DNA of 64,000 bases from Alysiella filiformis (GTDB lineage: Bacteria > Pseudomonadota > Gammaproteobacteria > Burkholderiales > Neisseriaceae). A program made the position numbers and the translations under genes. The notes beneath the pieces are model-generated. The model saw only the letters and a list, made by a program, of their open reading frames with translations, ran no database searches and was not told the origin of the DNA. The stretch is taken from positions 382,357 through 446,356 of the forward strand of contig NZ_CP059564.1 of the NCBI RefSeq assembly GCF_014054525.1, given 5' to 3'. This document shows, one piece after another, positions 45,137 through 55,589 of the stretch. Position 1 is the first letter of the stretch; each line of letters begins with the position of its first letter.

Positions 45137-45294
45137 ATGAACTTATTTAAAACAAATCAAAGAAACATCAAAATTTAAAATTTAAAAATAAACAATCTTA
45201 AACCTTATCATTTCTTCTTTAATCTGCTTTTTAATTCTTGCATCTATAATACGATTACCGATAAGTGTGAGTGCATTCAACCTCTTCTTTTCTC

Positions 45295-46836
<1,542 letters not shown>

Positions 46837-46957
46837 AATCTCTAACTTACAACTTCTGGTCTGCTTCAAAGAAATTAACAAGAAATAAATATGAAAAACA
46901 CATTCAATCTTGTAAACTCTCAAAACAGTGTGAGGCTCAATACACTCACACTTATCG

Positions 46958-46980
46958 GTAATCATTTTTTAAAGAACTAA
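46958..46980 (-). promoter_or_regulatory. Leader boxA of rRNA operon 1
   Basis: AGTTCTTTAAAAAATGATTACC on the minus strand contains a boxA-like element between the promoter and 16S. Confidence 0.5.
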
Positions 46981-47027
46981 AAAATCCAACTAAACATTTC
47001 TTTGCCGCCGTAGCAGCGAAAAACCGA

Positions 47028-47056
47028 ATTATGCCCAATATGCCCAAACTGGTCAA
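47028..47056 (-). promoter_or_regulatory. rRNA operon 1 promoter
   Basis: On the minus strand TTGACC, a 17-bp spacer and CATAAT, about 190 bp upstream of 16S. Farther out (47148-47250) lie a GGTGCAACAAGTTGCACC repeat and a CACAAAGCGTGGGTATGGCGG unit also seen at 51.65 kb; nothing else is seen up to fumC. Confidence 0.75.
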
Positions 47057-47421
47057 GCATTGCCAAACTTTTTTTTGATAAAAACTGCAAAATATTTTGA
47101 TTTATCACGAAATTTATTTTGACCATCAACTTTCAGTCTGCCTGAAATGGTGCAACAAGTTGCACCCTACCCACACACACAATCAAAACGGCAACCGCTT
47201 CGCGCCACACACAAAGCGTGGGTATGGCGGCAAGACGCCATGTACACTCCCTAATACTCTGCTCTTTTTGGAATGGCTACCTGAAATCTGGATTTCGCCA
47301 CCACCCACCATCACACCAGCAAAAAAGAATTTAACAAAACTTTGCGAAAAATCCTGCCATTGTTATAATGTGATAATCATTTTGATTTTCCAGCGTTCCG
47401 TTTTATTTCAGGAGAAAATTT

Positions 47422-48813
47422 ATGAGCAACACCCGCATTGAACACGATACCATGGGCGAAGTCGCCGTTCCCAACGAAGCCTATTGGGGCGCACAAACCC
47501 AACGCAGCCGCGATAATTTTAAAATCGGTGGCGAAACTTTGCCTTTGCCTTTGATTAATGCGATGGCTTTGGTGAAAAAAGCCGCCGCCATCACCAATGC
47601 TGGCTTGGGTCGCATTAAGCAAGAACAGGCGGATTTGATTGTTCAGGCTGCCGATGATGTACTGGCTGGCAAATTGGCGGGTCAATTTCCGCTTGTGGTT
47701 TGGCAAACGGGTTCTGGCACGCAATCCAATATGAATATGAATGAGGTCATCGCCAACCGCGCCAATGAATTGGCTGGCACGGGCTTGGCAGCTTATCAAC
47801 CTGTTCACCCCAATGACCATGTGAACCACGCGCAATCCACCAATGATTCTTTCCCTACTGCGATTCATGTTGCGGCGGCGATTGAAATCAACCGTTTGCT
47901 GATTCCTGCTGTGAAAACCTTGCGCGACACTTTGGACGCGAAAGCCAAAGAATTTGCCAACATTGTGAAAATCGGTCGCACGCATTTGCAAGATGCCACG
48001 CCTTTGACTTTGGGTCAGGAATTTTCGGGCTATGTGAATCAGTTGGACCATGCGCTGGTTCGTTTGAATGATGCTTTGCGCGATTTGTATGAATTGCCTT
48101 TGGGTGGCACGGCTGTTGGTACGGGCTTGAACAGCCACCCTGAATATGCGGTTAAGGCTGCCGCGCAACTGGCTGAATTGTCGGGTTTGCCTTTTGTTAC
48201 TGCGCCCAATAAATTTGAGGCTTTGGCGGCACGCGATGCTTGCGTTTATGCGTCTGGCGCGTTGAAAACGCTGGCTGGCAGCCTGAATAAAATCGCCAAC
48301 GATGTGCGTTGGTTGGCTTCGGGTCCACGTTGCGGTTTGGGCGAAATCCGCATTCCTGAAAATGAACCTGGTTCGTCCATTATGCCTGGTAAAGTGAACC
48401 CCACCCAAGCTGAGGCTTTAACCATGGTTTGCTGCCAAGTGTTCGGCAATGACGTTACGATTAACATGGCTGGCGCGAGCGGCAATTTTGAGTTGAATGT
48501 GTATATGCCTGTGATTGCGTACAATTTGTTGCAATCGGTGCGTTTGTTGGGCGATGCGTGCAACAGCTTTAATGAACATTGCGCGGTGGGCATTGAGGCG
48601 GTGCCTGAAAAAATTGATTATTTCTTGCACCATTCTTTGATGTTGGTAACGGCATTGAACCGCAAAATCGGCTACGAAAACGCGGCAAAAGTTGCGAAAA
48701 CCGCCTACAAAAACGACAAATCTTTGCGTGAAACCGCCATTGAATTGGGCTTGCTCACGGGCGAGGAATTTGATGAGTTGGTGAAACCCGAAGAAATGGT
48801 TGCGCCTAAATAA
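47422..48813 (+). CDS. fumC: Fumarate hydratase class II
   Basis: Oxygen-stable fumarase of the TCA cycle, fumarate to L-malate. 463 aa, normal length. [29 protein letters not shown] start, [13 protein letters not shown] and [14 protein letters not shown] substrate loops, the catalytic-loop signature [13 protein letters not shown] near residue 317. AGGAG lies 9 bases before the ATG. It is transcribed away from the rRNA operon. Confidence 0.97.
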   Translation: MSNTRIEHDTMGEVAVPNEAYWGAQTQRSRDNFKIGGETLPLPLINAMALVKKAAAITNAGLGRIKQEQADLIVQAADDVLAGKLAGQFPLVVWQTGSGTQSNMNMNEVIANRANELAGTGLAAYQPVHPNDHVNHAQSTNDSFPTAIHVAAAIEINRLLIPAVKTLRDTLDAKAKEFANIVKIGRTHLQDATPLTLGQEFSGYVNQLDHALVRLNDALRDLYELPLGGTAVGTGLNSHPEYAVKAAAQLAELSGLPFVTAPNKFEALAARDACVYASGALKTLAGSLNKIANDVRWLASGPRCGLGEIRIPENEPGSSIMPGKVNPTQAEALTMVCCQVFGNDVTINMAGASGNFELNVYMPVIAYNLLQSVRLLGDACNSFNEHCAVGIEAVPEKIDYFLHHSLMLVTALNRKIGYENAAKVAKTAYKNDKSLRETAIELGLLTGEEFDELVKPEEMVAPK

Positions 48814-48908
48814 TTCATTGAATGAATAAAGCAAAACGGCATAAAATGTGATGTTTTATGCCGTTTTTGGCGTTTCAGGCTGCCTGAAACACATTCACAA
48901 GGAACATC

Positions 48909-49352
48909 ATGCAAATTGAACAACTTTTTGAATTATCATCGCAATATTTGGATAAATGGGAACACGAAGGCGATGACGCACTCAACGATGAACAACACAC
49001 CCTGCTCGCCTTTTGTTTTATGGACAGCCATGTTCAAGACGGCGGTTTTGTGCATTTAATCGCATCGGGCTATGGCGAATATGTGCTGATGAACCCGATT
49101 GCCGACAGTTTACGGCGTTGGCGCATCAAATCCACGCCCAAAATCTTGGAAAAAGCACGCGCCCTATACAGCAAATATGGCGAGCAAATTGAACAACTTG
49201 CCGAATCAGGCAGCGAAATTGGCACGCTGCGCCAACAGTTCAACGATTTTGAAGAATTGGACGCAGATTACTACGATTGTGCCGAACAAGATTGGCAAAT
49301 CGCTTGCGAATACGTTGCCGCGCACCGCGAAAAATTCATTCAGGCAGCCTGA
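48909..49352 (+). CDS. DMP19-like protein (DNA mimic family)
   Basis: 147-aa acidic protein matching DMP19 of Neisseria: EGDDALNDEQHTLLAFCFMDSHVQDGGFVHLIASGYGEYV, then NPIADSLRRWRIKSTPKILEKARALY and FEELDADYYDCAEQDW. Neisserial DMP19 is a dimer that mimics DNA charge and relieves repression by the transcription factor NHTF. Whether this homologue has the same partner is unknown. Two bases separate its stop from the EamA transporter, so they are co-transcribed. It ends FIQAA with the stop inside a DUS. Confidence 0.8.
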   Translation: MQIEQLFELSSQYLDKWEHEGDDALNDEQHTLLAFCFMDSHVQDGGFVHLIASGYGEYVLMNPIADSLRRWRIKSTPKILEKARALYSKYGEQIEQLAESGSEIGTLRQQFNDFEELDADYYDCAEQDWQIACEYVAAHREKFIQAA

Positions 49353-49354
49353 AA

Positions 49355-50221
49355 ATGGCGAAATATCAAGGCGAATTGGCTTTATTTTGGGTCACTTTGT
49401 TGGCGGCATTCGGCTGGTTCGCGTCCAAATTTGCGATAGCCGAATTGCCGCCAGCAGGTTTTTTGGCAATCCGATTTGGCGTGGCAGCGGCGTTGTTTTT
49501 GCCGTTTTCGCATGGCGCGATACGCAGCCTGAATCGCATTCAATGGCGACACGCTTTGGCGGTGGGTGGTGCATTTTCCGCCAATATTTTCTTGTGGATA
49601 CAAGCCATTACACACAGCCAGCATTTTGGCGAAGGCGCGTTTTTGATGAGTTTATCGCTGTTGATTGCGCCTTTGTTGTCGTGGTTGCTGTTTGGCAATC
49701 GCCCGATTCCGATGTTTTGGCTCTCGCTGGCATTGGCGATTTTGGGCGTGTACGCATTGAATGCAGGTAAACCTTTGGCGCAATTCTCTTTTTCCAGTGG
49801 CTTGTTTGCCGCGTCATCGTTGATGGGCGCGTGTTTTTTTGTGCTGAACAATCAATATGCCAAAAATGTACCGACTTTGGCATTGGCAACCGTGCAACTG
49901 GCTTGTGCTGGCGTGGTGTGTGGCGCGTATTCGCTGTTGTTTGAAAGCTGGCAAAGCGCGGTGTCGGTGCAAACTTGGCTTTGGGTGGCGGTCTCCATTT
50001 TGCTGATAACGAATTTTCGTTATTTTCTGCAAACTTGGGGGCAGAAACTTTGCCCCATCGGCAATGCCGCCATGATTATGATTTTAGAACCCGTTTGGAC
50101 GGTGCTGTTGAGCGTTTGGCTGCTGAATGAAATTTTGACGTGGCAAAAAATCTTGGGTGGCAGCCTGATTTTGTTGGCGTTGGTGGTGTATCGTGTGCCA
50201 TTGAAAATGCGTTCAACCTGA
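49355..50221 (+). CDS. EamA/DMT-family transporter
   Basis: 288-aa inner-membrane protein with ten predicted helices arranged as two EamA repeats (from residues 6 and 148). LPPAGFLAIRFGVAA and ILEPVWTVLLSVWLLNEILTWQKILGGSLILLALVVY are typical. Substrate unknown; relatives export amino acids or metabolites. Starts two bases after the DMP19-like gene, overlapping the DUS. An unannotated frame-shifted read further upstream does not belong to it. Confidence 0.88.
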   Translation: MAKYQGELALFWVTLLAAFGWFASKFAIAELPPAGFLAIRFGVAAALFLPFSHGAIRSLNRIQWRHALAVGGAFSANIFLWIQAITHSQHFGEGAFLMSLSLLIAPLLSWLLFGNRPIPMFWLSLALAILGVYALNAGKPLAQFSFSSGLFAASSLMGACFFVLNNQYAKNVPTLALATVQLACAGVVCGAYSLLFESWQSAVSVQTWLWVAVSILLITNFRYFLQTWGQKLCPIGNAAMIMILEPVWTVLLSVWLLNEILTWQKILGGSLILLALVVYRVPLKMRST

Positions 50222-50268
50222 AACAGCTCCATTAAATTTAATTTCAAGAAGTGAAATAAGCGATTACC

Positions 50269-51159
50269 ATGTTTACCACCTACGATTTACAACAATTCCT
50301 AGATGGCATTACCACGCTACTCACATGGGGCTACTGGGCAACCATGTTGTTTTTATTGGCAATATTTGTACCAACGGCATTTAAAAAAGGCAACAGCCAA
50401 AACCGCAAAATATTGAACTCGATTGGCGTAAGCGCAGGGATTATTGTGCTGTTTGTGCGGATTATCCCCATGCTGCTGATGATGGCATTTGCGCCGAGTA
50501 AAGCCGAACAGCAAGAAGCCGAAGAATGGCAACGCAAATACCAAACAGCCAAAGCACTATTTAAACAGCAATGCGAAAAAGCAGGCGAAAAGATTTATCG
50601 CACGGTGGATAATGTGGAAGGGATTATGTTGTTGAAAGTGATAAAAGATGACGGCATTTCACGCGATGCCAAACATCATGACCCGATGTGGGACGATGCG
50701 GTATTGCGTTCTTCTACCGATAATGAATTTATTGGTAATTTTTTAGGTGTGTATGGTCTTCCTGAATATATGTACATTGACATTTTACAGAAAAATGAAA
50801 AAAATGTTATCCGTTATGTTGATAACAATAACAGGTTACCATTGATACAAACCTTAAATCCCCAAAATCCATCGCGTTATGCTGTTAATTTTGAACATAA
50901 TATTGACCCAAAATTACGTAAACATTGGGTGGCAGGCGTAACCATTCAAATTATTGATAGAAAAAACAATGAAATCATCGCTGAAAAAATCATTTATGCT
51001 TTTGAAAAAGGTTTAGGCAGCAAAGGTGGGGGCAGAATGCCTTGGGCATTTGCTATTACATGCGAGAATAAAGATACATCTGACAATATATTACCAAGAT
51101 TTGTAAATCAAGTTTTAAAACCCCGTAACGTTAAACAGGAGACTCCAAATATCCAATAA
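50269..51159 (+). CDS. Hypothetical membrane protein
   Basis: 296-aa protein not recognised as a named family. Two membrane helices (residues about 17-35 and 50-75) are followed by a long soluble region with two short Cys-containing parts (KQQCEKAGEKIYRTVDNVEGIMLLKVIKD) and a beta-rich end (WVAGVTIQIIDRKNNEIIAEKIIYAFEKG). The soluble part is probably periplasmic. GC content falls in the second half. It follows the EamA gene by 47 bp and may belong to the same unit. A hairpin terminator lies at 51245-51275. Confidence 0.7.
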   Translation: MFTTYDLQQFLDGITTLLTWGYWATMLFLLAIFVPTAFKKGNSQNRKILNSIGVSAGIIVLFVRIIPMLLMMAFAPSKAEQQEAEEWQRKYQTAKALFKQQCEKAGEKIYRTVDNVEGIMLLKVIKDDGISRDAKHHDPMWDDAVLRSSTDNEFIGNFLGVYGLPEYMYIDILQKNEKNVIRYVDNNNRLPLIQTLNPQNPSRYAVNFEHNIDPKLRKHWVAGVTIQIIDRKNNEIIAEKIIYAFEKGLGSKGGGRMPWAFAITCENKDTSDNILPRFVNQVLKPRNVKQETPNIQ

Positions 51160-51244
51160 TATCCCTAATGCAGCTACTTTGCTGGAATTTGCTAATTTAC
51201 AGGTGGCAGCAGGCACTTTTATCCCAAACGCGCGTTAAGATAAA

Positions 51245-51275
51245 ACGGCATGAAATTTTTGGTATTTCATGCCGT
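51245..51275 (+). terminator. Intrinsic terminator
   Basis: ACGGCATGAAAT and ATTTCATGCCGT form a 12-bp stem followed by TGTTGTTTTT. Confidence 0.85.
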
Positions 51276-51292
51276 TGTTGTTTTTCAGGCGG

Positions 51293-51625
51293 AAACTTTT
51301 GCAAAACTCAATTCGTAGGGGCAGATTTCATATCTGCCCTTTTTTCAATTTATTGATAACGCGATTTCGGGATAAAAGTGATTGATAAATTTAAGTCACT
51401 TTGCTCCCTCTCCCTGTGGGAGAGGGCTGGGGAGAGGGTGCGCTGCTCAACAAGCCCTCTCTCCAACTCTCTCCCATAGGGAGAGAGGGCTGGTTTGTTG
51501 GCAAATTAACAGTGACTTATCCCGAGTTCACGTTATTGATAAAAATAAAAATTTCTGCAAGTCTAAACAGGGCGGATATGAAATCCGCCCCTACGTCAGT
51601 TTAAAAGTAGGTTTTGCAAAGGTTT
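51293..51625. mobile_element. MITE-A with nested MITE-B (best-preserved copy)
   Basis: 333 bp. Outer inverted ends AAACTTTTGCAAAAC and GTTTTGCAAAGGTTT, with palindromes next to them. Inner MITE-B spans about 51360-51532 from CGCGATTTCGGGATAA to TTATCCCGAGTTCACG, flanked by direct repeats TTATTGATAA (51350-51359 and 51533-51542). Its core is CTCCCTCTCCCTGTGGGAGA and a second such palindrome. No coding frame is convincing. The rest of the 557-bp gap holds a DUS and a repeat GCGTGGGTGTGGCGGCGCAA near 51657. Confidence 0.8.
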
Positions 51626-51716
51626 CAGGCTGCCTGAAATGTGCCACACACCCCTAGCGTGGGTGTGGCGGCGCAACGCCACGTTTCGCGTTCAGGCTGC
51701 CTGAAAATGTCTGTTT

Positions 51717-52553
51717 TTATCGCGCACCCATTTTTTGTACGGCTTGGGCGGTTGTCCACAAATCGTTGGCGATGATGCGGTAATTGACCAATGCCGCCAA
51801 ATAGCCGTCGCCCTCTGGAATGCGGGGTCCTGCGGTTGCGTCTTTTACCACCGCCACTTCAAAGCCTTGTTCCACCAATTCGCGCAAATGCGATTCAATG
51901 CACAAGTTGGCTGCCATGCCTGCCAAAATCACTTGGTCAATTTTGCGTTTTCTCAGTTGCAAAACGACATCGTTGGTTTCGGGCCCGAAAATTTTGTGGG
52001 GCGAGGCAATGGTGGTTTGTCCGTCAAAAATATAGGGTTTGTAGCGTTCTACAAAGTCTGCACCTGAATTTTCAAAGCCGTCCATGGAATACGCGCTTTT
52101 GCGGGCAAACATATTGGTGCTGTGCATGAAGTTTTCGCCTGGTGCCATAAATTCCCATTGGTGGTCGGTGGGATAGTAATAGTGGGGCGACACAATCACG
52201 GGCATGTTTACGGCTTTGGCTGCCTTAAACAATGTTTCAATGTTTTCAACGGTGTTGTTTTCTTGAATGCTGTCTTTCAGCACTTCCCACATCACGCCAT
52301 TGGGACTCAAAAAGTCGTTTTGTGGGTCCACCACCACCAAAGCCACGCGATTGGGGTCAATTTTCATACCAGGGCGTTTTAAGCCATATTGTGCGGGTTC
52401 GGCATAAATATTGCCTTTTTTGGCAGGTGCGGCTTGCGCTGATGCGCCAATGCCCATTGCGCCCAACACGCTGGCAGCCATTGCCAATTTGGCACCGCCC
52501 CCCAAGGCGGCACGGCGTTGTTCGTTGATTTGTTCGGTTTTTTCGTTAGCCAT
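51717..52553 (-). CDS. Exported isochorismatase-family cysteine hydrolase
   Basis: 278-aa protein. The N-terminus (NEQRRAALGGGAKLAMAASVLGAMGIGASAQAA) has a twin Arg before a hydrophobic stretch, consistent with Tat export. The hydrolase domain has VVVDPQNDFL (catalytic Asp near residue 72), a Lys in ASPHKIFG and the nucleophile Cys in GMAANLCIESH near residue 215. Family members hydrolyse amides or isochorismate; a periplasmic amidase is a fair guess. It is divergent from an AraC regulator, with tandem operator-like repeats between. GGAAGGA precedes the ATG. Confidence 0.84.
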   Translation of the reverse strand: MANEKTEQINEQRRAALGGGAKLAMAASVLGAMGIGASAQAAPAKKGNIYAEPAQYGLKRPGMKIDPNRVALVVVDPQNDFLSPNGVMWEVLKDSIQENNTVENIETLFKAAKAVNMPVIVSPHYYYPTDHQWEFMAPGENFMHSTNMFARKSAYSMDGFENSGADFVERYKPYIFDGQTTIASPHKIFGPETNDVVLQLRKRKIDQVILAGMAANLCIESHLRELVEQGFEVAVVKDATAGPRIPEGDGYLAALVNYRIIANDLWTTAQAVQKMGAR

Positions 52554-52628
52554 TTGTTTGTTCCTTCCATTTAAGGGTTTAATCACATGAAAAACTGGGG
52601 CGAAGTATAATGACTGCCGCCTTTGTTG

Positions 52629-52660
52629 TTTTAACCGAACGTCTGCTTTTTTTAACCGAA
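52629..52660. promoter_or_regulatory. Tandem TTTAACCGAA operator-like repeats
   Basis: TTTAACCGAA at 52630-52639 and 52651-52660, 21 bp apart, lie just before the AraC start codon (52671) and in the divergent promoter region. This geometry suits an AraC-type dimer; autoregulation and control of the hydrolase gene are inferred. Confidence 0.5.
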
Positions 52661-52670
52661 TTGATTTTTT

Positions 52671-53501
52671 ATGGACGCGATTACCCATTTGTTTACCCAT
52701 TTTCCGTTTCGCACACACGTTTTTTTTAAGGGATTGTTGTGCCGAACGGGGCAATTTGATGAACCCAATAAAGGCTATTTGCATTTGATTGAACGGGGTC
52801 GCTGCATGGTCAATCACAATCAGCACACGCCTTTGTTGATTGAAGAGCCTTGTGTGTTGTTTTCGCCCAGTGGCTGCCTGCACAGCATTCAGCCTTTGTC
52901 GGACGATTTGAGCGTGTTGTGCATTGATTTTGATTTTGGTGAACAGGTGTGCAACCCTTTGATTGATGGTTTAAATCGGATTATCCCTTTGTATTTAAAA
53001 CAAGATGAACATTTGAACCACATCACGCAAAGCATTTTTCAGGAACATCAAGCCACGCGATGTGGCTTTCAGGCAGCCATGCAACATTTGAGTGCGTATT
53101 TGATGATACAGGTGCTGCGTTTTTGTTTGCAAAACAATTTGCTGCAAATTGGCTTGTTGCGCGGTTTGACCGACAGTCGCCTTGCGCCTTTGCTCATCAA
53201 CATTCATCAGCACCCCGAATGGGATTGGCATGTGGACACGATGGCGGAACAGGCGTGTATGTCGCGCGCCAAATTTGTGCCTTATTTCAAGGAGATGATG
53301 AAGGTTTCGCCCATGGAGTATGTGGCAAATTGGCGCATTCAGGTGGCGCAAATGTGGTTGCGGCGCGGCTTGTCGGTGGCTTTGACGGCGGAAAAGGTGG
53401 GATACAGCCACAATGCGGCTTTAACGCGCGTGTTTGTGCGTAAATTGGGGCAAACGCCCAAGGAATGGTTGCAAACTTGGCAGACGATGTCATTGATATA
53501 A
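52671..53501 (+). CDS. AraC-family transcriptional regulator
   Basis: 276-aa regulator with an N-terminal cupin-type sensor domain (residues 15-125; LHLIERGRCMVNHNQHTPLLIEEP) and a C-terminal double helix-turn-helix (WDWHVDTMAEQACMSRAKFVPYFKEMMKVSPMEYV, then ALTAEKVGYSHNAALTRVFVRKLGQTPKEW). Divergent from the exported isochorismatase-type hydrolase, which is its likely target. An in-frame DUS-like sequence encodes FQAAM near residue 135. Confidence 0.87.
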   Translation: MDAITHLFTHFPFRTHVFFKGLLCRTGQFDEPNKGYLHLIERGRCMVNHNQHTPLLIEEPCVLFSPSGCLHSIQPLSDDLSVLCIDFDFGEQVCNPLIDGLNRIIPLYLKQDEHLNHITQSIFQEHQATRCGFQAAMQHLSAYLMIQVLRFCLQNNLLQIGLLRGLTDSRLAPLLINIHQHPEWDWHVDTMAEQACMSRAKFVPYFKEMMKVSPMEYVANWRIQVAQMWLRRGLSVALTAEKVGYSHNAALTRVFVRKLGQTPKEWLQTWQTMSLI

Positions 53502-53561
53502 AATAAAAAATTTGTGGCGTACAGACAGCCTGCACGCCACAAATCCATGTTGAAATTTTAT

Positions 53562-53660
53562 AACCTGTGTTCATCAGAAGATTGATGGCTTGATTTTATT
53601 GACCATGCTTGCAAATGAAGTGGCGATAAAAGCCAGCCATTGAGACGATGAACACAGGTT
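53562..53660. mobile_element. MITE-like element (TIR AACCTGTGTTCATC), copy 2
   Basis: 99 bp with perfect 14-bp inverted ends (53562-53575 and 53647-53660). The inner arms GATGGCTTGATTTTAT and ATAAAAGCCAGCCAT also pair, so the whole unit folds into a long imperfect hairpin. It ends one base before the stop codon of the gene at 53662. Shorter than copy 1 at 24.3 kb. Confidence 0.75.
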
Positions 53661-53661
53661 C

Positions 53662-54099
53662 TTATTCTTGATACAAATCGCTGTTGCTGCAAAATGCGGT
53701 TTCCACTTCGCAAGCCGATTCGCCTTGTGCGGCTTGTTCGCATTGTTGCTGGGCTTCGTGTTGCACTTGCCTCATGTTTTTGCCCACGGCAATGTACACA
53801 TTGTTGGGTTTGAGCAAGCCGCGCCGTGTGTCAAACGCCGCCGCCGCACATTGATTGTGCAACAATGTTGCGCCAAAACAGCCATTTTCTTGTTCAGGCT
53901 GCCTGAAATTCATTTCGCGGCAAAAATCGTCCCATTGTTGTTGTGCTTGGGCGAGGGTGGCGTTTTCGGCGGTGGTGCGGGTGTGGGTGGCGGCACTGCT
54001 GGCATTGGCGTGGTGCCAAAATCCCAAATAACCGTAGGTGTCTGCCGCCATAATCGGCAAACTGATGGCATACAATAACCATGCACATTTCTTGAACAT
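53662..54099 (-). CDS. Secreted Cys-rich protein, DUF4189-like
   Basis: 145-aa protein with signal peptide MFKKCAWLLYAISLPIMA. The mature part has six Cys (FCREM, NGCFGA, NQCAAAAFD, QQCEQAAQGESACEVETAFCSN). NQCAAAAFDTRRG and the closing Cys pattern are weakly like DUF4189. Oxidative folding in the periplasm is likely. Function unknown. The stop codon touches a MITE-like repeat. ATG 54099 chosen over one 24 bp upstream because it directly precedes the signal peptide. Confidence 0.6.
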   Translation of the reverse strand: MFKKCAWLLYAISLPIMAADTYGYLGFWHHANASSAATHTRTTAENATLAQAQQQWDDFCREMNFRQPEQENGCFGATLLHNQCAAAAFDTRRGLLKPNNVYIAVGKNMRQVQHEAQQQCEQAAQGESACEVETAFCSNSDLYQE

Positions 54100-54235
54100 G
54101 ACAAATTTTTCCCAAAAAGGCAAGATTATAATCGTACAGGGGATTTTTTTATATATTCAGGCTGCCTGAAAAGACTTGTCGGGGGGGCGCAATCACGCTA
54201 ACATTCTGGTTTTTGACAAAAATGGGTTCACAATC

Positions 54236-54793
54236 ATGATTAACGACATTCAAAAATCAGCCGAAAACAAAATGCAACGTTCGCTAGAAGTATTGGGCGA
54301 AAATTTGGCAAAAGTGCGTACAGGTCGCGCCCACACGGGTTTGCTTGACCAAGTGGAAGTGGAATACTGGGGCAATATGGTGCCTGTGAGCCAAGCCGCC
54401 AGCGTTACCCTGTTGGACGCGCGCACCATTGGTGTGAAACCTTTTGAAAGCAATATGGCAAGCAAAATTGAAAAAGCCATTCGCGATTCCAATTTGGGTT
54501 TAAACCCCTCATCGGTGGGCGATTTGATTCGCGTACCCATGCCCATGCTGACCGAAGAACGCCGCAAAGACTTGATTAAAGTGGTGCGTGGCGAAGCCGA
54601 AGACGGTCGCGTGTCCATTCGCAATGTGCGCCGCGATGCCAATGAGCACATCAAAAAATTGTTGAAAGACAAAGAAGTATCAGAAGACGAAGCCCGCCGT
54701 GGCGAAGAAGCCGTACAAAAATTAACCGACAAATTCATCGGCGAAATTGACAAAATGCTCGCCCACAAAGAAGAAGATTTGATGGCGATTTAA
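54236..54793 (+). CDS. frr: Ribosome recycling factor
   Basis: Splits post-termination ribosomes together with EF-G. 185 aa, same length as E. coli [23 protein letters not shown] start, the conserved [12 protein letters not shown], the GVKPFE hinge region, and [23 protein letters not shown] are present. It is normally next to pyrH; here it stands alone, preceded by a DUS and followed by a DUS hairpin. Confidence 0.97.
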   Translation: MINDIQKSAENKMQRSLEVLGENLAKVRTGRAHTGLLDQVEVEYWGNMVPVSQAASVTLLDARTIGVKPFESNMASKIEKAIRDSNLGLNPSSVGDLIRVPMPMLTEERRKDLIKVVRGEAEDGRVSIRNVRRDANEHIKKLLKDKEVSEDEARRGEEAVQKLTDKFIGEIDKMLAHKEEDLMAI

Positions 54794-54795
54794 TC

Positions 54796-54835
54796 ATTCA
54801 GGCAGCCTGAACAATGCGTTTCAGGCTGCCTGAAT
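54796..54835. terminator. Inverted DUS pair between frr and the Spy-like gene
   Basis: ATTCAGGCAGCCTGAA and TTCAGGCTGCCTGAAT form a 16-bp perfect stem between convergent genes; a bidirectional terminator is inferred. Confidence 0.8.
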
Positions 54836-54849
54836 GGTTTTAAAATGAA

Positions 54850-55389
54850 TTATTTGCGCTCAAACATGGGGCGTTCGGCGTGGCGTTTTGCCATTTCAGC
54901 CATTTTCTTTTCTTGATTGGCTTGATACTGTTGTTGCTGTTCTGGGGTCAGCACTTGAAACACCGCGTGGCGTTTTTTCAGCATTTGCAATTCACGTTCG
55001 CCATTTTGCTGGCGTTGTTGTTCGCGTTCTTGTTGGCGTTGGGCAATCATTTTGCGGGCGGCATTTTCGTCAAAATGTTTGTGGCTCATCAGGTTGCGTT
55101 CTTGTTCGCGTTGATTTTCCATGCGTTTTTGCCATTGGGCAATTTTTTGCTCATCGTTTCGTGGGGACTGTGGGCGGTCGGCTTCCATAATCGCTTTGAT
55201 TTTGGCTTTTTGCTCATCGCTCAAATTCAACTCGGCAAAACCGAATGGCAAGCCGTCTTTTTTGCCGTGCATTTTACCGTGATGGTGTTTGCCACCGCGT
55301 TCCATGGGGGCTGGCTCAATGTGGCTGGCTGCCATGGCAACACCTGCGCTCATCATCAGGGCTACGGTTAATGCGGTCAATTTTTTCAT
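54850..55389 (-). CDS. Spy/CpxP-family periplasmic protein
   Basis: 179-aa protein: signal peptide MKKLTALTVALMMSAGVAMA, a His-rich stretch (GGKHHHGKMHGKK) that may bind metal, then a helical body with the family's LTxxQ motifs in the forms LNLSDEQKAKI (residue 55) and LTPEQQQQYQ (residue 147). The Gln/Arg-rich middle is strongly coiled-coil. Spy and CpxP act as ATP-independent chaperones or stress modulators in the periplasm. No two-component genes are nearby. Confidence 0.82.
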   Translation of the reverse strand: MKKLTALTVALMMSAGVAMAASHIEPAPMERGGKHHHGKMHGKKDGLPFGFAELNLSDEQKAKIKAIMEADRPQSPRNDEQKIAQWQKRMENQREQERNLMSHKHFDENAARKMIAQRQQEREQQRQQNGERELQMLKKRHAVFQVLTPEQQQQYQANQEKKMAEMAKRHAERPMFERK

Positions 55390-55589
55390 GATGTTTTCCT
55401 TTCTGTGGTTGGCATATTTGCGTTGAATTGATGAAACGAATCATACACCGCCTTGTGTTAAATGGATTTTTGTGGCTGTAAAGCGTTTGCAAAAGCACCA
55501 TGACGCAAAAATGGCTGCCTGAAAACCACAAACATTTGTTTGCGAAAACATTTTTTCAGGCAGCCTGCACGCTTGTTTGTATGATTGGG

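Noticed and set aside
47097..47441. A 114-codon plus-strand frame upstream of fumC
   Set aside because: It crosses dispersed repeats and overlaps the fumC start in another frame; no sign of coding.
51382..51657. Open frames starting MINLSHFAPSPCGRGLGRG in copies of MITE-B (also near 31.1 and 37.6 kb)
   Set aside because: They arise from the CCCTCTCCC palindromes of the repeat; the frames are not conserved between copies and lack ribosome binding sites.
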